Below are positions 53,543 to 61,991 of a stretch of 64,000 bases of DNA, in pieces. The notes under the pieces were generated by a model. It saw only the letters and a list, made by a program, of their open reading frames with translations. It was not told the origin of the DNA and did not search any database. The translations under genes were made by a program, and so were the position numbers. How positions within the stretch are numbered: the first letter of the stretch is position 1; each line of letters begins with the position of its first letter. The DNA comes from Mycobacterium sp. SMC-8. GTDB taxonomy: Bacteria; Actinomycetota; Actinomycetes; Mycobacteriales; Mycobacteriaceae. The stretch spans positions 3,782,001 to 3,846,000 of the forward strand of contig NZ_CP079865.1 of the NCBI RefSeq assembly GCF_025263565.1, given 5' to 3'.

Positions 53543-54687
53543 ATGGACTTCTCCGAAGTCGCACTGTCCGAGGAAGACAGAGCTTTCCAGGCAGAGCTGC
53601 GGGATTCCTGGCGTCGGTGGTGACTGACGACGTCATCGCCAGGGACCGGCGCACAGGCGATAACTTCGACGAGACGGTCCACCTGGCTCTCGGATCAGCG
53701 GGGTATCTCGAACGGGACTGGCGCGCCGCGCACGACGGGGGCTTCACCCCGGTCCAACGGCGGATCTGGGAGCTGGAGATCGGACGGGCGCACACACCGT
53801 GGTTCCACTGGGGCACCACGTCGATGGTCGCGAATGCGGTCGACCGGTTCGGGTCCGACGAGCTGAGGGACGAAATCTTGCCCGAGGTGCTGAGCGGACG
53901 GTTCCGGCTCTGTCTGGGCTACACGGAGCCCGAGGGCGGCTCCGACGTAGCCACGTGCAAGACCCGCGCGGTGCGTGACGGTGACGGGTGGATCATCAAC
54001 GGCTCGAAGATGTTCACGTCGAACGCCCACCACGCGCAGTACGTCTTCCTGATCACCAACACCGACCCGGCGGCGCCCAAACATCAGAGCCTGACGATGT
54101 TCCTGGTGCCACTCGACTCGGCCGGCGTCGACATCCAGCCGATCCGAACCGTTGACGGCGACCGCACCAATATCACCTACTACAGCGATGTGCGCGTGGA
54201 TGACAGATACCGGGTCGGCGCCGTCAACGGCGGCTGGGCCGTGCTGCGGGAGGCGCTCAACGCCGAGCACGGAACCGTCGAGCGTGACGCCGGCGGGCTG
54301 AGCAAGATCGCAGTCATGTCCGAACACGCGTTACTACTCGCCGACGAGGTCGACCGGGTGGCCGGCGAGGTATCCGCGAACGGGCGGCTCGACGACGACT
54401 CGGTGGCATACCGGCTGGGGCGCAGCATCGCCCGATTGGAAGCGGCCCTGAGCACGCCGGAGATGTTCGGCCGGGTGGCCATCGCGCAGACGCTCCGCGA
54501 CATCACCCCGGAACTGATGGACGTCCGCGGGGCGGTGGCCGCGGTGCCGGACGGACTCAGCGGCGAGTACCTGTTCCGGCTGGCCGGACCGACCGGCATC
54601 TACGGCGGCACGCTCGAGGTGTTCCGCAACATGATCGCCCAGCACGTCCTCGGGCTCGGCCGGCCGAACTATTCGCCGCCCCGCTAA
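53543..54687 (+). pseudogene. acyl-CoA dehydrogenase, N-terminal one-base frameshift
   Basis: ATG 53543 starts MDFSEVALSEEDRAFQAELRD, then the frame breaks at 53605-53606 (TT; TTT would restore RDFLASVVTDDVIARDRRTGDNFDETVHLALGSAGYLERDW). The rest to 54687 is a full acyl-CoA dehydrogenase: YTEPEGGSDVATCKTRAVRDGDGWIINGSKMFTSNAHHAQY (FAD and substrate loop) and GGTLEVFRNMIAQHVLGLGRP. The restored length is about 381 residues. It introduces a 2,3-double bond in an acyl-CoA in this pathway. It may be functional if the missing T is a sequencing error. Confidence 0.8.
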
Positions 54688-55049
54688 AAGGGCGGGTCGT
54701 TGCCGCCCGGGCCTTCGGCGCGTGTTTCGGCGTTGCGTTGTCGTTCTGCGGTGATGTAGGCGGCGCGGCCCTGCGCGCGGGTGCGTGTGCGCCGGGGCAT
54801 CATCGCCCCGCGGTTGTCGGTCATGGGGACGGTGGGTGGGTCACCGGTCCAGAGGGTGGCCGTCGGCCTGCACAGGGCCGGGAAGAGGAGACGGCTGCCG
54901 GGGTGGGTGGTGTAGGTGTGGCCGGTGGGCGAGGTCCAGGTGATGGTACCGTCGGGGTCTTGACGGTCACGCCACCCGCCGAGTCCGGTCCAAAAAGTTT
55001 TCAGCAAATGATGAAAACGGCACAGACACTTCAAGTTGGTGACAAGTCG
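54684..55049 (-). pseudogene. HNH endonuclease (DUF222/13E12 repeat type), C-terminal remnant
   Basis: On the reverse strand the frame reads [53 protein letters not shown] to a stop at 54684. This is the zinc-binding HNH core and tail found at the C-terminus of 13E12-repeat proteins. The N-terminal 300 or so residues are absent and an in-frame stop precedes the remnant. It marks the edge between the catabolic cluster and the accessory region. It overlaps the acyl-CoA dehydrogenase stop by 4 bases. Confidence 0.75.
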
Positions 55050-55378
55050 TTAATACGTCCCAGTCCCGTGGGTTCGTTCGGACTGAAGGGGTTTCATCGG
55101 GAGCCCACGGTGTTTTGGTGTTGCGGGCCTGGCTATGGGGTGTGTTCGGGCAGTGTGAACCGTCTGTAAGTATTTGCATGGCTGGCCCTGTGCTGGCTGA
55201 CAGGATCGCTGTCGCCCTCCTGATTGGGTGTGACTCGTGAATCGTCGGGCCCCCGTGAAGGGTGCTCTTCCGAGGATCTGTCCATCCGATCGGGGGCGGC
55301 AACGCCGGCCCGGTCCTGCTTCGGTGGCTTGATTGGAATCCTGCCCGACTCGTTGCCGCGGGTCGCACCCCTGTGTTA
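55050..55378. other. non-coding stretch at accessory region boundary
   Basis: This 329-base stretch lies between the HNH remnant and the SDR gene and has no protein-like frame. A reverse-strand frame at 54967-55368 has no family features and odd composition. The DNA could be the remains of a mobile element end, since truncated genes lie on both sides, but I recognise no specific insertion sequence. Confidence 0.4.
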
Positions 55379-56166
55379 CTAGTGAACGGCTGCTGGCCTC
55401 ATCATCCGTTGTGTGACCTTCAGCATGACCCGTCTTGGCATAAAGCGGTAACAGCAGGCAAGTAAACTGTTCCGTGCACCCGATACAACGGTAGGGGTGG
55501 ACTTAGAAACAGCACTAAGGGCAGCGTCTACAACTTGTTTTGGCGTCTGTCGCGCTTCCGACATGAACTGCTCACCCGAGCGTGCGAAAAACTCGGTCTC
55601 GGTTGGTCCCGGGCATACGGTCAACACACGGACGCCGGCTTCGCGGGTTTCCTGCCATAGAGCCTCGGTGAAAGAGAGGACAAACGCCTTCGTTGCTCCA
55701 TACACCGCCATGCTGGGAGTTGGTTGGAACGCGGCGGTCGAAGCGATGTTGATGACAAGGTCGTGGCCTGCCTTCACCATTCCCGGAAGGAACCGCGCAG
55801 TCAGGTCTACTACAGTTATACTATTAAGTTGAATTTGCGCTAAATGCGTTTCAATATTCTGAGTCAAAAATCACCATGAATACCTGCGCCCGCGTTATTT
55901 ATCAGAACATCGATATGCCGGTCGAGTAAGGCTACTTGCCGAGAAATCTCCGCTCCCGATTGAGGAGTCGACAAATCGGCTTCTATCAAATCAATACGGA
56001 CGCGAGGTTTGCGCTTGTTGAGCACGTCGCGGACTTCAGCGAGCCTATCGGTATTACGTGCCACCAAGACGAGGTCGACCTCTCGATCAGCGAGCTGTGC
56101 TGCGAACTCTGCGCCTATGCCGCCGCTTGCTCCCGTAATTAGTGCAGTAGTTCCGGGTCGTATCAT
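55379..56166 (-). pseudogene. short-chain dehydrogenase/reductase, one-base frameshift
   Basis: The N-terminal part (55864-56166; MIRPGTTALITGASGGIGAEFAAQLADREVDLVLVARN...NNAGAGIHGDF) ends at a TGA. Adding one T to the five-T run (55866-55870, AAAAA on the + strand) joins it to LTQNIETHLAQIQLNSITVVDLTARFLPGM...INIASTAAFQPTPSMAVYGATKAFVLSFTEALW, which carries the Y-x-x-x-K site (YGATK). The intact protein would have about 262 residues. It faces the same way as the carboxylic acid reductase remnant, 73 bases upstream. Confidence 0.8.
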
Positions 56167-56238
56167 TTGCGTCTCCTTATATAACTAATGGCTTGCTTCT
56201 ATTCGCCCGTGTCAACTTGTTGATGGCGCTCAGGATGA

Positions 56239-56801
56239 TCAGCTCAGTGACTGCCACAACGAGCGGTAGGTCACGCGAGTCCCACCAGGCCAAGTTTCCT
56301 CAGGTCCGCTATCGTATTTCGCGACGAGGCCCGGAGTAATGTGCGGGATGGACGAGGTGCCATTACCCGATTCTCGGAGAGCTGTGGCAAATTTATCCGC
56401 CGGGACGGCTGAGCCGCTCAGCGCAGTTTGCGGTTGCCGGTAGCCGTCCATCAGTGTGTAGACGGAGTACTTCCGTAATGATTCTGGCAGTCCGCGGACA
56501 GCAGTATCGAACCGCATAAACCAATCACCATAGTGGTCGATGCGTCGGATCGGCTCGCCCGCTTCAATGAGCCAGTCGACGATGACATCCAACGATACGG
56601 CGTCTTCATGCGGGTTGACGACGTTGTACGAATGAAACCCTTCTTCGAACTGTGAGCCAAGTGCTGCAACTGCCGCAGCGACGAAATCTGCCGGCAGGCC
56701 GTCAAAGTGAGCGGTAATCCTGGATTCTGCGTTTTCGGCGGAATAGAAGGAGCGCGGTGCGATACCGGTCGCCAGGAGGCTCAAGATTAGCCGGGTAAAG
56801 G
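56239..56801 (-). pseudogene. car: carboxylic acid reductase, C-terminal remnant
   Basis: The reverse strand encodes the last about 187 residues of a carboxylic acid reductase. FTRLILSLLATGIAPRSFY is the end of the NADPH-dependent reductase domain, followed by HSYNVVNPHEDAVSLDVIVDWLIEAGEPIRRIDHYGDWFMRFDTAVRGLP and IPHITPGLVAKY. Homology stops at 56801, exactly where the insertion sequence end begins. The adenylation and carrier domains (about 1,000 residues) are gone, so the product cannot work. The open frame continues to 57021 only by reading antisense through the insertion sequence. Confidence 0.82.
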
Positions 56802-57412
56802 GGCTCTTCGCAGTTGAGGGTGTAGAGGTGATCGGCGCGTCGCTGCCGGATAGGGGTCGAGGTCTCTCGAAGATGAAGGTTCCTACACGCCTCATCCGAA
56901 AGACCTCGACGTGCCCAACGCTACCGGTCGAGCGGGCTTCGCCTGCGCTGACCTGACCACTTTCTGCCGCCTCGACGACCTCGGGTTGGAGGTGACCGGC
57001 CAGCAGGTCCACCCCGATCACGCGGTACTGGCGTGCCGAGTCACCGACGAGGACCGCTGGTCCGCCGCTGCGGCGAGGAAGGCCGTGCCCGTGACAGCCT
57101 CACCCGAGAACTGGCTCATGAGCCGTTCGGGCGCCCCACCACACTGCTGGTCACGATCCGTTGCTACCGCTGCGCCGGCTGTGCCCGTGTGTGGCGCCAA
57201 GACCTCAGCAACGCCGCCGAACCACGCGCCAAGCTATCCCGGAGCGCTCTGCAGTGGGCGCTCAAAGCCATTGTCTGCCAACACCTGACCGTCACCGGCG
57301 TCGCCGAAGCCTTGGCAGTATCGTGGAACACCGCCAACAACGCCGTCCTGGCCGAAGGCCAGCGAGTGCTGATCGCCGACCCGGCCCGCTTCGACGGCGT
57401 GCGCGTGATAAG
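56802..57412 (+). mobile_element. ISL3 family insertion sequence, left-end fragment
   Basis: The left end GGCTCTTCGCAGTTGAGGG resembles terminal repeats of ISL3 elements. The transposase N-terminus follows in two frames (LTTFCRLDDLGLEVTGQQVHPDHAVLACRV, then RRCGEEGRARDSLTRELAHEPFGRPTTLLVTIRCYRCAGCARVWRQDLS). The similarity stops near 57412, so the catalytic part and right end are missing. The insertion truncated the carboxylic acid reductase gene. Confidence 0.75.
56911..57412 (+). pseudogene. ISL3 transposase, truncated and frameshifted
   Basis: From GTG 56911 the frame gives a helix-turn-helix/zinc-ribbon-like transposase N-terminus. It shifts frame around 57060-57080 and runs to LAVSWNTANNAVLAEGQRVLIADPARFDGVRVIR. 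There the DDE catalytic domain should begin (in relatives the next residues are about GVDEHVW), but unrelated sequence follows. No functional transposase can be made. Confidence 0.75.
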
Positions 57413-57509
57413 GCAGCGTGAGATTCATCGACTTCACGCCAGCGCCGGTTCGGGCGCTTCAAAGCGATTCAGGCTGGTCATGTCGCCCCGACTAGGGAAC
57501 TATGACGTC

Positions 57510-58433
57510 ATGCCGACACTGATGGATGTGTGGGATTCCACACGGATGAGGTTGCTGATCGAACTGGATCGGGCTTCGAGCCTCTCCGCAGCGGCTGCTG
57601 CCATCGGAATCAGCCAGCCTTCGGCCAGCGAGCATTTACGTCTGTTGAACTCGGCAGCCGGCGAGCCCGTAGCCGAACGTTCTGGTCGGTCACTGGTACT
57701 GACCCCCGCGGGCCAGATCCTGGCACGCTGCGCTTCGCAGGCACTGGCCAGCCTCGCTGCAGGTGAATCAACGCTGGCCGCGCGCGCCGGATTGCGATCG
57801 GGAGTGTTATCCGTCGGCGCGTCGTCGGTGCCAGGTACTTACATCTTGCCCGCTGTCGTCGCGTCTTTCATCGCCCGCTGCCCAGACGTCGCCGTGAGGG
57901 TCTCCGTCGGTTCGACTGAAGCCGTGATGGAGTGGCTACACAAGGGGCGGATTACTCTTGCCATCATCTGCAGTGAGTCCAAGTTGCCCGGTCTTCGCTC
58001 CGAGAGCATCGGCGCTGACGAGATCGTCGGCATCTGCAGTCCCGGCGCAGTCGACATCTCCTCCGATGGCTGCGTTTCCCTCGACCAGTTGAAGTCTCGA
58101 ACACTGTTGGTTCAGGAACATGGTTCGAGCACCCGTGCGCAAGCCCTGCGGCTGCACACGGCAGATCCGGGTTGGGGTGCGGTGTGGGAGATGGGCTCGA
58201 TCGACGCGATCAAGCGCGTAGCTCGCCAGAGCACCGGAATCGGGTTCGTTTCCATTTATGCCATTACGGATGAGCGACGGCGCGGTGAGCTCGTCGACTT
58301 CACGGTCTCGGGGGTCGATTGGGGCCAGCGGGATGTCCGTGCGGTGACATTGCGGAACGTAGTCCAGGCACCCGCTGATCGATACTTCCAGGCGCTGCTC
58401 ACCGAAGCGATCGCCAAGGGATCTGGAACCTGA
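57510..58433 (+). CDS. LysR family transcriptional regulator
   Basis: A 307-residue LysR-type regulator. The N-terminal winged helix is DVWDSTRMRLLIELDRASSLSAAAAAIGISQPSASEHLRLLNSAAGEPVAERSGRSLVLTPAGQIL, and a periplasmic-binding-like effector domain (LSVGASSVPGTYILPAVVASFIARCPDVAVRVSVG) follows. The frame is open back to 57033 through the transposase remnant. ATG 57510 (MPTLMDVW) is the likeliest start; ATG 57480 and 57525 are possible. It reads in the same direction as the oxidoreductase operon that begins 225 bases on, and is its probable regulator. Confidence 0.85.
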   Translation: MPTLMDVWDSTRMRLLIELDRASSLSAAAAAIGISQPSASEHLRLLNSAAGEPVAERSGRSLVLTPAGQILARCASQALASLAAGESTLAARAGLRSGVLSVGASSVPGTYILPAVVASFIARCPDVAVRVSVGSTEAVMEWLHKGRITLAIICSESKLPGLRSESIGADEIVGICSPGAVDISSDGCVSLDQLKSRTLLVQEHGSSTRAQALRLHTADPGWGAVWEMGSIDAIKRVARQSTGIGFVSIYAITDERRRGELVDFTVSGVDWGQRDVRAVTLRNVVQAPADRYFQALLTEAIAKGSGT

Positions 58434-58517
58434 GGCGTCGCCAGCCCGTAGCTGGCCACCGCTTCACCCTGCCCGCTGTGAATGTGCGCGTTGGCTACCG
58501 TCCACCTATTGGTAATT

Positions 58518-58553
58518 CCGAGGTCCGATCTCGGTCATATGCCATTTGCATAT
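58518..58553 (+). promoter_or_regulatory. candidate LysR operator palindromes upstream of operon
   Basis: Two inverted repeats lie in the 225-base gap before the oxidoreductase operon: CCGAG-N7-CTCGG at 58518-58534 and ATATGC-N5-GCATAT at 58537-58553. The second fits the T-N11-A type of LysR site. Their link to the adjacent LysR gene is inferred. Confidence 0.45.
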
Positions 58554-58658
58554 ATACGACGCCGTTTCCTTGGCCTTTGATATCGGCTAATCCTATTCTT
58601 CGGTGGACGTCCAAATGGGCAGTGGGTGGACCAAGATTTAATCGAATGAGGTGCCAGA

Positions 58659-60098
58659 TTGTCGTTGCGAGACAACGCTGTTGACGTCTTGATCATCGGC
58701 GCAGGGGTGGTGGGAACATCGATCGCGCGGGAGCTCTCGCTCCTCGACATCGACGTCGCCGTGGTTGAGCGATGGCACGACGTCGGAGAAGAGACGTCCA
58801 AAGCCAATAGTGGTGTGGCCAACTGCGGATGGTCGGCTGCCCCGGGCAGCCTGGAAGCGCAGCTGATCCTGGCTTCGGCGCCCCAGTGGGAGAAGATCGC
58901 GGAAGATCTCGGTGTCGCCTTCCGTCGTGTGGGAATCACGATGCTCGCATTGACCGAGGACGAGGTCAAAGAGTTGCCGAAGTGGGCCGAACGTGCCCAG
59001 AAAAACGGGGTCGACGCCCATCTCCTGACTGGGGACGAGGTGTCTCAGGAGGCACCGCACGCGTCCACCAAAACGCTCGCGGGCCTCCACATCCCCGACG
59101 AAGGCGTGGTCGACTCGGTGCGCCTATCGGTGGCCTATGCCGAGCAGGCTGCGCTCAACGGTGTCCGTTTCTACTTCTCGGAACCGGTCAAGAGCGCGAA
59201 GAACGACGACGGCCGGGTGTTGTCCGTCGAGACTTCACGACGAACCTTCCGGCCCAGGTTCGTGGTGAACGCCGCCGGGCTCGGTGCCGACCAGGTGTCG
59301 CGCGCACTCGGCGGCGAAGAGTTCACGGTCACGCCGCGACGCGGACAGTGGGCGTTGCTCGACCGCGAATTCGGCGCCCAGGTCCCGGGCATGCTGACCG
59401 GGGTCCCGGGGAAGCTTGGGCACGGCCCGATGGTGCTGCCCACCGCGCACGGCTCGGTGTTGTTGGGACCGACAGCCGAAGACCAAGACGACAAGCTCGA
59501 CCGGTCAACGGATGAGGACGGGCTCGACGCCGTCCTGCGTCGGTGCATGGACATGATGCCGTCTATCGACTTGAGCTATGTGACCAAACGTTTTGCCGGC
59601 GTGCGCGCCAATTCCGATCCGACCTATCGCATCGGATGGTCGGAGTCTGCCGAGAATCTCTTGCAAGTCGCCGGAATTCGCTCCACTGGCGTCTCGGCTT
59701 CGCCGGGGATTGGCCCGTACGTGACCACCCTGCTCTGGGAACGAGGCCTTAGCACCCATGCGGCGCCGAATCCTGTTCGCACCCTGAGTTACTCTAGCCC
59801 GCTCTGGCAGGACCTGGATTGTGCACGCGCAGCCGCCGACCCGCTCGGGCGCACCGTCATCTGCGCGTGCGAGAAGGTCACTGCGGCTGATATTCACCAA
59901 GCGCTGTCATCGCCTTTGCCCGCGACGTCGATCGCCGGCGTCGCCCGCCGAACACACGCAACATGGGGCCGGTGCCAAGGTTCAGCGTGTCTGTCCGGTG
60001 TTTCGTTCATCACCTCGCTCTACACGGGCCATGAGCCCTGGCAGATCCCATATCACGAAGAAGGCTCCGACTTGGGGGTGGGAAACACCAATGACTGA
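58659..60098 (+). CDS. GlpA-like FAD-dependent dehydrogenase with BFD iron-sulfur domain
   Basis: A 479-residue flavoprotein of the DAO/glycerol-3-phosphate dehydrogenase class. The FAD motif is VLIIGAGVVGTSIARELSLLDIDVAVVE. The DAO domain runs to about residue 370 (FAGVRANSDPTYRIGWSESAENLLQVAGIRSTGVSASPGIGPYV). The C-terminal BFD-like [2Fe-2S] domain has cysteines in VICACEKVT and WGRCQGSACLSG. This layout matches GlpA, so a 2-hydroxy or phospho-polyol substrate is plausible. The start is a TTG with GAGGTG 5 bases before. Its stop overlaps the next gene by 8 bases. Confidence 0.85.
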   Translation: MSLRDNAVDVLIIGAGVVGTSIARELSLLDIDVAVVERWHDVGEETSKANSGVANCGWSAAPGSLEAQLILASAPQWEKIAEDLGVAFRRVGITMLALTEDEVKELPKWAERAQKNGVDAHLLTGDEVSQEAPHASTKTLAGLHIPDEGVVDSVRLSVAYAEQAALNGVRFYFSEPVKSAKNDDGRVLSVETSRRTFRPRFVVNAAGLGADQVSRALGGEEFTVTPRRGQWALLDREFGAQVPGMLTGVPGKLGHGPMVLPTAHGSVLLGPTAEDQDDKLDRSTDEDGLDAVLRRCMDMMPSIDLSYVTKRFAGVRANSDPTYRIGWSESAENLLQVAGIRSTGVSASPGIGPYVTTLLWERGLSTHAAPNPVRTLSYSSPLWQDLDCARAAADPLGRTVICACEKVTAADIHQALSSPLPATSIAGVARRTHATWGRCQGSACLSGVSFITSLYTGHEPWQIPYHEEGSDLGVGNTND

Positions 60099-60882
60099 CG
60101 TGATGGTGGCCGGCGGTGGCCGCTGTGGACTTCACGCGTCCCGGATGCTGGCCGAACGAGGGTTGACGGTGACTCTGGTGGAACGACTCCCACAGGCCGG
60201 GGGGCAGGAGCCTGAGCGCGATGCGGCGACACTGGTCAAAGCGGCACAAGCCGCGGGTGTCAAGCTGGTCTTGGGCACGCTGGCAGTCGAATACCGTAAC
60301 GGAAGCCTGTCGACACTGGGTATCGACGGCGCCACCAGCACCGCTATCACAGCGCTCGTTCTCGCGACTGGAACGCGACCCCGAACCCGAGCTGAGCTCA
60401 ACATCGGTGGTGAGCGAGGAAGTGGCGTGTTGCCGGGATCAGCAGCCCTTCACTTTCTGGACGCCGGCTTACTGCCTGGCCGTCGACCCGTCGTTATCGG
60501 TGCCGGCGAGTTGGCGCATCACCTGAGCAGCAAGCTGCTGAGCAAGGGTGCTGAGCGAGTGACCGTGGTGACTGCCGGGCCGGGAACAGGTGTATGGCAA
60601 GCAGGCGTGCAGGTATACGACCAGGCGACTCCCAAAGCCGTGCTTGGCTTTCCGCGCCTTCACACTCTCGTGATCGAGACTGCGGACGGTCCTGTAGAGC
60701 TTCACGCGGACTCGGTGATCCTGGCCGCCGGGCGAATTCCTATGCGCAACATCGAGGGAGCCGTGTTCTCCGACGCTCCGACGGTCTACGAGTGCTTTTC
60801 AACGGCGGATCCAAAGACAGATCACGAGTCGCTGGCTGTGGCGACCGAAACCGTCCGTCAAATAGACAGCCGCCTCCGCTGA
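60091..60882 (+). CDS. FAD/NAD(P)-binding oxidoreductase, small pyridine nucleotide-disulphide-reductase-like
   Basis: A 263-residue two-dinucleotide-fold protein: VMVAGGGRCGLHASRMLAERGLTVTLVE at the N-terminus, PVVIGAGELAHHLSSKLLSKGAERVTVV in the middle and ILAAGRIPMRN near the end. It is shorter than typical members of this class and lacks the redox CxxC. It resembles the second subunit of GlpA-type or opine/cyanide-synthase-type complexes, so it probably forms an electron-transfer pair with the preceding protein. Confidence 0.75.
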   Translation: MTDVMVAGGGRCGLHASRMLAERGLTVTLVERLPQAGGQEPERDAATLVKAAQAAGVKLVLGTLAVEYRNGSLSTLGIDGATSTAITALVLATGTRPRTRAELNIGGERGSGVLPGSAALHFLDAGLLPGRRPVVIGAGELAHHLSSKLLSKGAERVTVVTAGPGTGVWQAGVQVYDQATPKAVLGFPRLHTLVIETADGPVELHADSVILAAGRIPMRNIEGAVFSDAPTVYECFSTADPKTDHESLAVATETVRQIDSRLR

Positions 60883-60904
60883 GGCACGAACACTGGAGAA
60901 GATC

Positions 60905-61132
60905 ATGCAAGTCTTGTCGCCCGTAGGGAGATTCCCCGTAACCGTCGACGGTGTCCATATCCAAGACCGCCGTATTGTCGTGAAGGCCTCGCTGGGTGCG
61001 TGGCGATCCGAGGTCACGCTAGAGAGATCCGATCTACCACTGGTGTCCGTCGTTCTGGCAGTTCTGGGCGTTGTACCGCTGGCCGCCTTCGGTATCGGAC
61101 GCTGGTCAACCTCCTCGAAACGGACGAAATAA
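60905..61132 (+). CDS. small single-pass membrane protein
   Basis: A 75-residue protein with a soluble N-terminal part (MQVLSPVGRFPVTVDGVHIQDRRIVVKASLGAWRSEVTLERSDLP) and one membrane segment (about 46-67, LVSVVLAVLGVVPLAAFGIG) followed by a basic tail. I recognise no family. By position it may anchor the two flavoproteins to the membrane and pass electrons on, as GlpC does in the anaerobic glycerol-phosphate enzyme, but it has no cysteines. Confidence 0.6.
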   Translation: MQVLSPVGRFPVTVDGVHIQDRRIVVKASLGAWRSEVTLERSDLPLVSVVLAVLGVVPLAAFGIGRWSTSSKRTK

Positions 61133-61133
61133 A

Positions 61134-61991
61134 TTGGCAAGCAACATTTTCAACGAGATCGTCAGTGCGGCGCTGGCCGGTCACTACGGCGTCCTGGGGC
61201 TCAATGTCTTTGATGAGTTGACATTGCGAACCGCCGTTGAGGCTGCAGAGGCAGAGAAAGCGCCGATCATCATCCAGACATCTGTGAAGACAGTGAAATC
61301 CATTGGCGCAAGGCGCCTATCGGATCATTTCAAGCTGGTATCCTCAGCTTCCGGATCGCCGGTGTCACTGCACCTGGACCACTGCCCGGACCGGGGTGTC
61401 ATCTCAGAATGCATCCGCGAGGGCTGGGATTCGGTGTTGTTCGATGCATCCCACTTGTCGTTGGGCGAGGCGACTGCCCAGACCAAAGAGGTGGTGGAGG
61501 AAGCTCACGCCCGCGGGGTGAACGTCGAAGGCGAGGTCGAGGGAATCCAAGGCGTCGAGGACGGCATCGGCAGCGACGACGCTCCTACTCTGTACCCGCT
61601 CGAGAAGGTCATCGAGTTCATCAATGTCACCGGGATCGACTGTTTCGCACCAGCCATCGGAAACGCACACGGCCTCTATAAGCAAGAGCCCCAGCTGGAT
61701 ATCCAGCGGGTCCGGGATCTCGTCGCCGCCACAAACATCCCTATGGCCTTGCACGGCGGATCGGGACTCTCTGCAGAACAATTCGGCGAACTGATCGCCG
61801 CGGGGTGTGCAAAGGTCAACATTTCGACCGCATTGAAGCGTGCCTTTATCGAGGGATACCGAAATTATCTCACTGCGCACCCCTCGGCCGCGGAACCGCT
61901 GACAGTAATCGCGCAAGTACGGCAAGACCTTCAACAGATCGTGGTCCACTACATCCGACAGTTCGGCAGTGCCGGCTCGGTGTCGTCGTGA
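61134..61991 (+). CDS. class II ketose-bisphosphate aldolase (FbaA/GatY/KbaY family)
   Basis: A 285-residue zinc aldolase. The metal ligands lie in SLHLDHCPDRG (H-x-D-H), EGEVEGIQGVEDGI, AIGNAHGLYK and ALHGGSGLSAEQF; NISTALKRAF is the phosphate-binding end. The start is a TTG one base after the preceding stop. GatY/KbaY-type enzymes split tagatose-bisphosphate; the true substrate here is not known. It would yield dihydroxyacetone phosphate or an analogue. The stop overlaps the phosphatase start by 4 bases. Confidence 0.85.
   Translation: MASNIFNEIVSAALAGHYGVLGLNVFDELTLRTAVEAAEAEKAPIIIQTSVKTVKSIGARRLSDHFKLVSSASGSPVSLHLDHCPDRGVISECIREGWDSVLFDASHLSLGEATAQTKEVVEEAHARGVNVEGEVEGIQGVEDGIGSDDAPTLYPLEKVIEFINVTGIDCFAPAIGNAHGLYKQEPQLDIQRVRDLVAATNIPMALHGGSGLSAEQFGELIAAGCAKVNISTALKRAFIEGYRNYLTAHPSAAEPLTVIAQVRQDLQQIVVHYIRQFGSAGSVSS

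Noticed and set aside
54967..55368. A 133-codon reverse-strand frame in the non-coding stretch
   Set aside because: It has no family features, no ribosome binding site and partly overlaps the HNH remnant in another frame.
55050..55378. Possible tRNA gene or CRISPR array
   Set aside because: No cloverleaf T-loop consensus or regularly spaced repeats were found here or elsewhere in the window.
56802..57021. N-terminal extension of the carboxylic acid reductase remnant
   Set aside because: These codons are the antisense of the ISL3 transposase; homology to the reductase stops at 56801.
57033..57509. Open frame joining transposase remnant and LysR regulator into one 466-residue protein
   Set aside because: The first part is a truncated transposase. 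The LysR family N-terminus begins at about 57510, so this is a chance in-frame junction.
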